Shown here: one piece after another, positions 13,170 through 24,427 of the stretch | Numbering within the stretch: the stretch's first letter is position 1 | How the letters are laid out: each line of letters begins with the position of its first letter | Source: Cardinalis cardinalis | Lineage: Eukaryota; Chordata; Aves; Passeriformes; Cardinalidae | NCBI GenBank assembly: GCA_014549065.1 | Contig: JACDOX010000058.1 | Coordinates: 124,001-188,000, forward strand | Direction of reading: 5' to 3' | Length of the DNA: 64,000 nt | Made by a program: the position numbers and the translations under genes | Notes under the pieces: model-generated | Database searches by the model: none | What the model was told of the DNA's origin: nothing | Seen by the model: the letters and a program-made list of their open reading frames with translations, nothing else

Positions 13170-14112
13170 TGGTTGGATCTGTAGGAGTACCGAGAATCCA
13201 CAGTTTTCAATAATTGACACTATTTGTCAAACAAAAAAAGACCAGACCACTTACCCCTGGTTCCATTGGCTTTACCTGAAATTGCAAATACTGAAACTTA
13301 CTGAAGAAATCAGCTGTAGCAGGTTCAACGCCTACTTTCAGTCACCACATTTGAAAGCCCCACAAATCTGTGTGGCCATAAAATTTTGGCCATAAAATAC
13401 ACTGCACTATTTTAACACTCAACATGTTTATGCTTGAAGCTGCCTCTTGAATTCCCAGGGAGGCATTAGAAGAAAATTAAAAAGCACAGCCAAAAAATAT
13501 AACCACAGTCAGCCCCCACTCATAAAGTTTAATTGGAAAGCAGATATTAAGTATGTATCTTTATTACATTTTGAAACAATGAATAATATATATGTTGTTG
13601 GCTAAAGATTGAGCTCTGAAGAGTGAGTACATTGTTTTATTATTCAAACACAAGTGAAAGTGCACCGTATTTTCAATTCATATGGGCACCACTTTCTGTG
13701 AAATAAATAAATACATCCACCAGCCTCAGATGGTGATTTACATACTCAAGTACCTCTAATCACAATCCTAAAAGCAAGGGTGGAAAGAACGGTAGCCAAA
13801 GCTGTTGCCAGGACAACTTATCCCTGGATTTAGCATTATCATGAAGGGAAAACCTACAAGGAATTTAATTAACCAATACCTCAAACTTACAGCCTGCCAA
13901 GCACTGCCTACGCCCTTTTAAATCCCAATCCCTCAGGAATGACTGCACTACTGGTGGCTGCACCCACTCAACAGAGAAGCAGCATGGGATATGTCCACAG
14001 GATTNCTTACGAGCCAGCGTGAGCCTGCCCCGTGCCCTGGCCCACAACAGGAGACACGAGCCAGCAGCCATGCCAGACTGGCTGTCAATTGGGAGCCAAA
14101 CCCCAGCTAATG
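13170..14112. other. Unassigned non-coding DNA
   Basis: No repeat or gene recognised. The 13500-13860 part has the even AT-rich texture of unique sequence and could contain a conserved element, but nothing definite can be shown. Confidence 0.45.
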
Positions 14113-14355
14113 CATCCTAGAATCTAAGAATTATAAGATTATCTATGCTGGAAAAGATCTTTAATGTTATCAAGTCCAATGGTTCACTCAGCACTCCAAG
14201 TCAACCACTAAACCATGTCCTTAAGTGTTATATCTACACATCTTTAAAATAATTCCAGAGATAGTGACTCCACCACTTCCCTGGGCAGCCTGTTCCAAAG
14301 TTTGACAATGCTTTCTGTATGGAATTTTTCCTACTATCCAATCTAAATCCTATCT
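14113..14355 (-). mobile_element. CR1 LINE 3' fragment
   Basis: Read on the minus strand this is a 5'-truncated CR1 tail. The plus strand starts with a degenerate atcctagaatctaagaatta, the reverse complement of the CR1 terminal octamers. It continues with the diagnostic antisense words atcaagtccaa, gactccaccacttccc and gggcagcctgttcca. All of this is 3' untranslated and extreme C-terminal sequence; no protein function remains. It has diverged more than the other CR1 copies and is probably an older insertion. Confidence 0.8.
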
Positions 14356-14466
14356 CCTTTTCTGTTAAATAATATATTTATATTGCAGTGATGTGATCAC
14401 ACACTGCCCTTGGTGAATTGAGTGAGCTTGCATCTGTCACTCTTTGCAGTGTAGATTTAATCTCAG

Positions 14467-14672
14467 ACACAGAATGATTTAAGTTGTGATGAACCTTAAA
14501 GTTCATCTAGTTCCTCTTTTTCCTGTAATGGTAGACCAGGGTGATCAAAGCCTCTTCCAACCTAGCCTTGAACACCACCTGGGATGGAGCAACCACAACC
14601 TCTCTGTCTGTTCCAGTGCCTCACCCCTCTCACAGTCAGTGACTTTAAGGAGAAACCTGTCTATCAGAGACA
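14467..14672 (-). mobile_element. CR1 LINE 3' fragment
   Basis: A second minus-strand CR1 tail about 110 bases from the previous one. Antisense CR1 words follow in the expected order: acacagaatg at the 3' end, then gttcatctagttcc, gaccagggtgatcaaagcc, cttgaacacc, gggatggagcaaccacaac and ctgttccagtgcctcaccc. The upstream part is missing. The wording differs from its neighbour, so these look like two insertions of different subfamilies in the same orientation rather than a duplication. Confidence 0.8.
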
Positions 14673-17600
14673 TTTGGTTCATGCAGTTGGTTGGATGGCA
14701 GATAAAGATGTGGCAATATAGGCAGGACATCCATGCTGCAGCTACTCCCTATCCCTTCAGACTTCTGTTACATCCCACATTTTGATGGGAGATGACAGAA
14801 TTCTCTTATAATTTGTGAACAACGTTGCAGTCCTCCTCAAGACTTGGACTGTCTGATGTCTGCTGTAGCTTTGAGCAATCTGCTGCAGTTGACCCTACCT
14901 GAGTTACCAGTTGGCTGACCACTGGGATCAAGTTTTTGTCACCATCAGGGATGATGCTTCAAAGCAGTCGTTCTTTTATTTTTCCTCTCTGCTTAAAAAT
15001 AATAATGAATAAATATTTGTTAATTGGAAATCAATACAATTATTAAAGTTTTAAACTGCAGTGAACAAGAAGTGAAGTTGTTTATGTTAATGCTTAAAAA
15101 GGGAATTTAAGAAGGCAAATATTAAAGCAGCATCCAAGAAAGTTTTCAATTTCAAGAGTACCATCAAGCAATAAATCAGTAAGTGGAAGAGAAACAACAG
15201 AGGTTTGCATGACTCATGCAAGAAAAGGATAAAAGAAACATCAGCAGGCTTTCAACACTTAACTTTCATTCCTTTCTGAGGTTTGTCATACAGTCATGTT
15301 TACATTATATGTTTTTGTAGTCTCTCATTCTTCACTTTCCTTTCAAGAGAAGTTCAAGAGCTGAAAGTATGAAACAGATACTCTGTATTACTTTATCATG
15401 TCAAAATAACAGTACTGGCACATCATCACTTCAAGTACTGTCTCATGATCAAAACAGAATTTTTACAGGCCTGTGTGTGATTAACGGTTTAATCTTTGTC
15501 TTTGTCATGCCGTAACTGGCAAAGATAAGGGCTCAAATATTTTAACATTTTGTGTCAGAAAAGCTTTGGTCAAAAATTTCTACTCATCATTCTTTTTACT
15601 AACATAGAAGCCAAGGATATCCAAGTGGGATATTGATATCAAAGTTTATGTAATACAGGTGTTACAACTTCCACAAAATAGCCAATCAACATTCAGGCAG
15701 TGTATAGAGAAAGATAAAGTATTTGATTATGACAAAACAGTTTTAAGCCCCTTCAGACCATACTGAAGCCCATGTTTCCAAAGCCCTTTTTCTCCTGATG
15801 GGTTGAAGCATTTTCATGTTTGGTCATCATGAGTAAAAGGCATGCTCTTCCTTCCCCCAACATGGTAAAAGTTTCCCCAACAATTTCAGGGAGAGGAGCA
15901 CAGTCCTTCAATAGTGACTTAAGTTATGCTTGACTCCAAAAATGAAAAATCTAAGGAACATCAAGAATACACAGGCCCATATCTCCCATTTCTTTGATAC
16001 CCATATTAATGGGTAAATGCAAGTGTAGCAGTCAGGTGTTGTTTACACCCTCAGATACTGTTGCAAGCGACCGTCTAAGGGTCCTCTCCGGAGAACACAG
16101 GCACAGTTATCATGTGACATGATGTATATGTTTACAGCTTTGTTGAAATTCCATAGAGTTCTAGTGATTGATTGTGTGATGCACAGAATAGGGATACACA
16201 GAGAGGTTGACCCCATGTATTTTCAAAAGTTGCATATAATGCCCTTCTCTGCTTAGGACACAGAAGAACACTGTCATGCAGCCTTGGCTCATATCCTCAA
16301 TATCCTTATGCAGCTATTTAAGTCCACAAATCCTCCTGGTCTCTGATAAGAAATCACAGAATTAGGATCATCATAATACAATTCATAATAGTAAAGAAAG
16401 GTAAAATCATGTGGATATCAAAAGAGTTTTCATAATCAAAAGTATGGGAATGAATGCAAACACGAGTCTTTGAGAATCCCAGGGGATCACATGGAAGGTG
16501 TGAAAATTCTCTTAATGTCCATGAGGGAAATGGAGAAAGCATGCATTTCATCTGAGAGGAAGAGGTAAAAGTATGTACAGTTCCTATCTTAGGAGGCTCA
16601 GCAATAAGGGGGAAAGACACAAGCCCAGGCAGCTGGAAGGAAACATCCAGGCTGTATTTGCACAGGTCCTTGGTGCGATTGGCTCAGAGTGGATCCATTA
16701 GAATGTGTAATGCCTCACTGTAATGTGCCCTGTNCCAGTTCCTTCCTGCTTACAGAGCTGGCTGGCTCAGAACACAGGCAGAGGAATGTATGTTAATGTG
16801 TCTGAATATATTAAGAGGTNTCAGATGTAAGATTATGCAGTACTCAGTCTTAATACCTCTACATGGAGATAATTATAGCTTTGACCTTTATTACCTTTAC
16901 CCTCACTTCAAAATCTCCTTTCATGTCATCTTTATGAGACCATNGTTTCTTGAAGTCTTTGCCACATCTTGCTGTGTTATCCGGAAATGTTCCACTTGAG
17001 AAGGGAATTGCAGGTTGTTCCTAAAAGGTAAAAAATACAAAAGAATCCTGACCCATGATCACAGTCATTCGACAGGAATCACATGGCACAAGTGGGAAAA
17101 GAGGCAACACCTGGGTCTTTCTNTCGTTTTTCCCTGCTTGAGTACAAAGTGAGGGAAAAAACCAAACATGGAGGTACAGCGCAAAAGTGGGAGCAGCTGT
17201 TAAGTTTGAACCTTGTGGCTATCAAGAAGCTGGTTTCTGAGAGCAGCTGGCAGACAGGAGGGATAGACACAGCAAATAGGCAGATGCAGCTGGCAGATAA
17301 AATCTTGCAGAAAATTTAGCCTCAATTTGGTACATTTGCTTGCAAACACAGACTTACATGGAATGAGAAAAGCAGTCATACTGGCTGGCAGATGAGCATG
17401 AAGTGTCAAAGTGAAGGGGGGGAAATGCAAGAGATATAACAAGACTTTATGTGGCTGATTAAGACCTGGTTGACTCCACTGCAGGAATAAGTCAACACTG
17501 GGCAAACTCAGTTACATCATCTGGTCCAGTATGGTCAAGTATTTATATTTATATAACTCTGCCTTGAGTCCAAAGTATCAATTATCTGCACATAAGAAAA

Positions 17601-20600
17601 GTAAACTGCNGCCTGAAAATGGTAGGAATGGAGCAAGGAGAAGAAATAATGAACTGGTATAGGAGACAGCACTGCAAAAAGTGGACAAAAGCAAGAGGGA
17701 AAACCATCATTCTTAGAAGGAAGCCATCTTGTAATTTTTCCAGCATATATAACTCAGAGCACTCATGANAACATATTCAGTTACTAGCCCAACTTGTTTT
17801 GCTCAAGTCTATGAGCTAGATATTTATTACTCAGATCAGCTTCACCACAAATTTACATTGAGCTCAGTGGAATAATCCATGATTTATAACATCTTAAATG
17901 AGATTAAGAGTAGACTTCTGTTTTTCAATGTCTCAAGTGTAGCATCAGGCAAGACAAAGCTGAGATTCATAACTGAAATTCACACTTCCAGGAGCTTATG
18001 TGGTTTTTTGGATTGTCATTCTCTATTATGAGCAATTCTCTTATGAAAGGTGAGGAAAGCCAAGAAAAGAGAATACAGAGAAAAGTNTTGATAAATCTGG
18101 ATGCATTGGCCTTTATTCCGCCCACCTAGATTTATTTAACACCTCAAAAACTGGTCTAAAAGCAACACACATTTCATAGAAAGGCAGAGGGCTAAAGAGA
18201 GTGAGATTTTTTGTACCTAATTTTGTGCAGAAGTAGTCTGTAAGATTTCCCCCAAGTAACAGTCGTGTATGTGTGCTTAGCAGGGGTGGATGAGGAGCAC
18301 CCCTTCTGCCCTGTCTGTAACTCAAGCTGATGTTGCTTGAGTAGTGAACTGGGGTAGCACCTGTGGTGATCAACCATTTTCACTCACAGTCCTGCCTGCA
18401 GAGCCCTGTGAGTCAGGTAGAAACTCAGCAACCAATTTTCATATGCCTTTTGTGGCACAGCCTCTTTGGGATATGAGACAGCAGCATTTGGCTAAGGAAA
18501 CACAAACATCTCAGGTGAAATAACTTCACAGAGCCCTACCAAGGTTTTGAGGACTGAGAGCCTTTTTGTCTTGTACTATTTTGGGAAATCATACTTGCAT
18601 GCTTGTTCTGTTCTCAAAATAAATATTTCACAGTTTTCCTTTTTCTGTTTTGTTGTGGTTTTTTGTTTTCACGCATCTCTGCACTCACAAGCCCATCTGC
18701 TGTAAATAGCTGTGAGGCTGGGGAGCACGAGGCAGGAACCTCAATAGTTACAGACTCAGGGGTTGAACGTCCATACTAACAAATTTTCAGGTTTTTTTCC
18801 TTCTCTACCAATAACTTTTATACTATTTAGCCTACTTCAACTAATTTNATCCATTTTAATTAATTTAACTAATTTTGCTGCACACAAAGAACTTTCTGAG
18901 GACATGGAGGAGTCAAGAGGCTCCTTCACTCAGTTCCTGTCATTCTTGGCAAGATCAGATAAAAAGTTGATTTCTGGTCCCCTCCAGCTCTCTGTGTCTC
19001 TGTGCTGCAGGTGGTAGCCAGGGGATGGATGGCTGCTGAGCACCTGCATCCCTCCTACACAGAGCAGAAAGCACAGCACACAGGGAAGAGCAGTTCAGGG
19101 CAGCCAAAGCTTAGTCCTCCATTTCACTCAGCTCTCTGAAAAGACCCACCTGCTGCATGAATAATGAACTCTTTGGAATAAGAAGATTTTTCTTTATGCA
19201 TGTGTAGATAATGCCTAACAGCACAATAAAGCCCTGGTCACCTCAGAAGCCTTTATGTGCCTCTATAATATAAATATATAATCATAAAGAATGAGTTGTC
19301 AGAGAAAAAGGTCATGGATCAGCAGAGTAAATCAAACTTTAACAGCCCATCAGGGCCAGACTGCCTAGCAACAAAACAATTNATCATTAAGAATTTTTTG
19401 TGCTTTATTATAAATTTAGATTTAAAAGAAATGTTGAAAACCCTAGGTCAAATTTTGGTCTGTTACTTTGGTGCAAACCAAGAGCAATTTACTGAAGTCA
19501 ATAGATCTGCTATAAATTGAAGGGAAAATAATTACCTCTATATATTGTGAAAAAAACCCTTATTTATGTTTTAAATCTAGGGAGCACATACTACACTTTT
19601 AAATGTTTAGTGCTATAGAAATGTGGCTATTTTCCTAAACAAATAATTCATTTGGATTTTTTTCCTGTTATTTANACTTCTTGTTCCACAGTCATTTGAA
19701 ACATAAAACAAAGTCATTCAAATATAAAGCAAAATGCTTGGATCTCAAGTGATCTGAATGAGTAATTATATCAGAAAGTTAAAACAAAATCAACAATACC
19801 TTAGTGTTTAAATTAACATTAAACTACTCAAATTCTATAAATAAATAGANAGATATTCCAAAATAAAACTTCTTAGACTTTAGGAAATGCCTTAACTGAC
19901 AAGAATCCCTTTCCTTCATATTTTTTTTCTTCTTCCTCTCATACACATTAAGGGATCCATGTAATTTGTACTGCATATGACACCAACTGAATTGTTGGCC
20001 TCAAGTCTAGCTTGGTCCATTCAAGTCTCATTTCTGCACAGTCTTTGAAAAGTAGCACAGCAGATAAGTTAAATTCTTTTAATAAGTCTTAGTAATTTTC
20101 AGGTAGGTTGAATGCTCAGTTTCAGAGATCACCCCATAAGACTGTCCTTTGTCAGGAGAGACACTATTGAATTTAGTCTTTTAAAACCATCAGAAGATCA
20201 TGCCAACTATGCATTTTTCAGTGTCCTTTCCTTTTTCTAGTATCACAGGATGATTTATGAAGCATCCACCTCTTTCTTAATAGAACTTCATATATGGTTC
20301 TTGCAGACCTCAGAACCAGGGATGTTTAATAACTTTCACATCCCAACCCTGTGTCTTGTAGGTTCAGGTGTTGCTCATTTTAGCTGACAATCTCCAGTGT
20401 AGTACTCATCTATTTCTGTAGATTTTCCATGAGGATTTAATATCAATTTTTTAGTATACCTTCTGAATAATTTTCTGTAGGTTATGGCTTGGTCATCTGG
20501 AAGTGCTCAACTACCCTCTTTCCTTCTCTTTCCTCCTCTGCAAAAATAACAATAAAATGAAACAGACTTGTCAAATGCTAGCGATTTTCTCAGCCAAGAG

Positions 20601-23224
20601 ACATGAGATGATGAGTTTCATCTTATCTTTGATGATGTCATATAGGCCAGTTTGATCAGAATATAAATTGTGTTTGTCTTTCCAATTCTGATTCCAAAGA
20701 CCTGGTAAGTTCTTGAGTAATGTCAGATAACAGACATCTGATTAGACTGATAGATTTTAAAATGTAAGGCTGTTCCAAAATCTGATAGGTTGAGTGACAT
20801 TAGTGCTTCAAATGCCAGATTTTTAATTGTAGACAGAAGGTTATCTGCATAGACTAATAATTTGTGGGTGTCTGGCTTGTGCTTTTATTTGCTTTTTGCA
20901 TCCAGTAGTGTTTGTTAATGTTTCTAGTTATAAGACAAGTAATTGTATTTCTCTGTATAATGTTAGCAGCAGGGGTTTTACTATCAGAGCAGATGGGGAA
21001 GTGTACAGATCTTTGATTAACATCCCAGATTTATATTACAAACCCCATGTTTATTGAGCCTGTAGCACAGATAGTTGAGAGAGACTGACATTTTTTTTTC
21101 TTTTCCAAACATTGTGTCATTGATAATCACCAGAAGTCAGTATTACAGAAGACCTATACTGGTTGATACTAAGATATTTTAAAGCATCTGAATTAATTAG
21201 GAACTTTAAGCTATTGAGATTTAATGNAACATTCTGAAATTAGACATTCAATCTGCCTGAAAATTCAGTCAGAATTGATAAAAGAATTTAAGTCAAAAGT
21301 TACCAAATACTTCTGTGACTTTTGAAAAATATCCAAATATAACTGAAAACCACTCAAATTAAGCAGCCAGAAACATAAAGTAAACAAAGCAGAAAACTAT
21401 GGGCACATGGAGGCCAACTTAGATGGTATTTAGGTATCTATCTCTGGAAAACTTGATCAAAATCTAAACTACAAAGATTTTTCCTGGGACTTCTATTTCA
21501 CCAAGACAGAAAATCAGTACCTTCTTCTATCTTGCACAGCATTCCAATAGCACAGAAAGTTTTAGTTCTGTTAACACACCCCATCAATCCGTAGGAACCC
21601 CTGCAAAATCCACAGCGGCTTCCTAGCCTCCCTCTTGATCTCAGTATGAAATCCAGTAACTTCAGCCACTTTCACTGAAAAATATAACCAGAATAGAGAA
21701 AGGACTATAGGAAGAAGTTTTTGGAATGGAATCCTGACGTTTTTATATTGGATTATTTCCTTTTTGAATCACATCTCCATCCTGAAGTCATTCAATTCTG
21801 TATCTCCTTGTTCTTGTGAGTGTATCCAACCAATAGGTTTTCTACTAGCTGTGAAGGGAAGAGGGAAGAGATCCAGAGACATCCTAANCCATATTCATGG
21901 GAAGATGAGGAAAGAGAGGGATAGAGAATGGGGGAGAGAGTGCAGATCATGGATCTGCTGACACAGTCTTCACTCTCTCTACTATTCCGATATTTTTCCT
22001 TGAAATGTCATCAAATAAATTCAGCATACTTTTAATTTTCTTTAATTCTTCTCTTCCAGACCACCCAGATCAACACTGAAATTAACAACAGGGAGGGAAA
22101 GCTGTGACAGGATTCTGAATACAGAAGTCCTTTTTACAGGTGGCAACATCCATGTCAATATAAGCCAAAATCATAGGAAAAGAAGAAAAGAAGTAAAATA
22201 ACTTGGAGATATTTCAAAGCAGAGGGTAAGANTGTTGAATCTACACCACTGAGCTTATTTTGGATAAATGAATAGAATTAGTGCCAATGATCCTTTCCCT
22301 TAGAGATCTGATTTATCTCTAAATATTTATGGCAACCAGAACAATCCCAATTACTAAAGAAGATCTACATGTGAAAGCTTTGAATCAGAATACTTGCAAA
22401 TTTGCTCCTCTTGAAAAAGGGGAAGAAAAATATATTCCCATTTTATATCACATTAAAGGGGATTTTCTTTGAACTTTATGATTTAGGAAAAAATNAAACT
22501 CCTCTACATATTTATACCTACATAAATATAATCAAACAAAAGAGAGTTGCCTTTTCCATCAGCTTAGATGCTGAACCGCTGTTAAAAGTTATTCATGGCC
22601 ACCATCAAAAGAGTCAGATATAATCACAACTCTGCCAGTTTGACCCTATACAATGCTTATCTTTCCTCAGCAGATATCACCCACAGACAATTGTAACAGA
22701 TAATCAGAAAGAAAGATATCTGGGCAGAAGAAAGTCTGGGCAGAAAGATGGCCTTAATCTTCTGGAGAAATATTGTTAGGGCCTCACAAAAGGCACCAGA
22801 AATCAATATGTGGCCAAGTGATTCAAGCCCAAAGCTTTCTATTCAGGAGAACCACNGACATCTCTCTAAAGCAGATCCTGCTGAGAAGTGAGCTCTATTG
22901 GTGCCACCAGTCCCTGGGAGGAATGCTTGATTCAGTTGCCTAAATACAAGCACCTAATGCCACAGGATATCCCACCTGGCTTCCAGCTGTTCTCCCAAAG
23001 TGTACAGCTCTTCCTTAAATCTTCTGCCATAGCTGCCGCTCCTCTACAGTTGTGACAGCTCCGTGTTAGTGGGACACTCGGTAACTTAGCAAATGACAGA
23101 GGTGACTGAGTTAAAAAAGCTGAATCTCTAATTCTCCACTGCCTGTAATGGAAGCTCAGGCACTGGAAGCTCATGTACACTTCTGCACATTAACCTGAAA
23201 ATCAAACCTGATTTCCTTTTCTGA
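14673..23224. other. Unassigned non-coding DNA
   Basis: About 8.5 kb with no gene, LTR or LINE that I recognise. It is mostly AT-rich. A CpG-containing patch at about 16030-16110 stands out from the background but has no recognisable ends. 15000-15560 has the texture of conserved non-coding DNA and includes an inverted repeat listed separately. Open frames are short and overlap on both strands. Confidence 0.5.
15488..15528. promoter_or_regulatory. Imperfect inverted repeat with paired TCF/LEF-like CTTTG words
   Basis: The left arm ttaatctttgtc and the right arm ggcaaagataa are near reverse complements around a short loop. ATCTTTG occurs on the plus strand and CAAAGAT facing it; both match the core of TCF/LEF and SOX-type HMG-box sites (CTTTGWW). 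The symmetry is seen in the sequence. A regulatory role is inference. Confidence 0.25.
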
Positions 23225-24427
23225 CAAGGTAACCTGCCCAGCTGATCAAGGGAAGCCAGNTGGTGTTATCTTTATGGATTTCATTTGAGCTTTCCATGCT
23301 GTCTCTCACAGGATCCTCTGGATGAAATGTCCAGCCCACAACTGGATAAACACATCCTGAGGTGTGTGAGCAACTGGCCAATGGGTCAGGCATGAAGGGT
23401 TGTGGTGAATGGGGCTGCATCAGACTCGGGACTTGTAACCAGTGGGGCTCCACAGGGCTCCATCCTGGGCCCTGTGCTCTTCAACATCTTCATTAACGAC
23501 CTGGACATGGGACTGGAAGAGATGCTGAGCAAGTTCACAGATTATACAAAACTGGGGGGAGCTGCTGACTCCCTCAAAGGCACAGAGGCCCTGCAGAGAC
23601 ACCTCACAAATCAGAGGACTGGGCAATCACCAACCATATGAAGTTCAACAAGGGAAATTCTGGATTCTGCACCTGGGGTGGAGCAATCCTGGGTGTATGA
23701 ACACATTGGGGAATGAGAGGCTGGAAAGCAGAGCCATGAAAAGGGACCTGGGGCCCTGGTCTGNNNANAGTTGANCACGAGTCAGGAGTGCCCTGGCAGC
23801 CAGGAGGGCCAGCCCTGTCCTGAGGGACATCAGGGACAGCATGGCCAGCTGNGCAAGGGAGGGGATTGTCCTGCTCTGNTCTGCACTGGGGCAGCCTCAC
23901 CTGCAGGCCTGTGAGCAGTTTTTGGTGACACAATGTAAGAAAGACATTAAACTGTTAGAGAGTGTCCAAAGGAGGGCAACAACAACAGTGAAGGGCCTCA
24001 AGGGGAAGCTGTGNGAGGAGTGGCTGTGGTCACTTGTTCTGTTCAGCCTGGAGGAATCTGAGGGGAGACCTCATTGCAGTTATGACTTCNTCATCAGGGC
24101 AAGAGGAAGANCAGACACTGATCTCTTCTGTCTGGTGACTACTGACAGGACCTGAGGGAATGGGCTGAAGTTGTGTCAGGGGAGGTTTAGGTTGAATATT
24201 AGGAAATGGTTAGTCACTCAGAGAGTGCTTGAACACTGGAACAGGGTCCCCAGGGAAGTGGTCACAGCACCAAGCCTGACAAAGTTCAAGAAGATTCTGA
24301 ACAGTGTTCACAGACACATGGTGTGAGTCTTGGGGATGGTCCTGTGCAGGGTCAGGACTTGTACTCAGTGGTCCTTGTGGGTTCATTCCAACTCAGCATG
24401 CTCTGTTATTCTGNTATTCTGTGATCA
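23225..24427 (+). mobile_element. CR1 LINE, 5'-truncated, with decayed reverse transcriptase C-terminal half
   Basis: This is the longest LINE in the window. CR1 elements copy themselves by target-primed reverse transcription. This copy keeps the C-terminal part of ORF2 and the 3' untranslated tail. The frame at 23402-23641 contains the RT stretch QGSILGPVLFNIF. At 23534-23545 the catalytic FADD box of CR1 reads FTDY, so the second catalytic aspartate is lost. The frame then breaks. A second frame (23841-24155) carries the C-terminal motif region VQRRAT...LFSLEE with N bases and stops. The 3' end at about 24400-24427 shows the CR1 octamers (ttattctgntattctgtga). The 5' end falls in the RT domain, a typical truncation. 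It is inactive on three counts: truncation, frame breaks and a changed catalytic residue. Confidence 0.93.

Noticed and set aside
12917..13210. Minus-strand frame with Phe-Leu repeats, resembling a membrane protein
   Set aside because: It is the AAGAAT microsatellite read in frame; the flanks show no protein motif.
23841..24155. Separate gene from the CR1 C-terminal frame
   Set aside because: It is the continuation of the same decayed CR1 ORF2 after a frame break.
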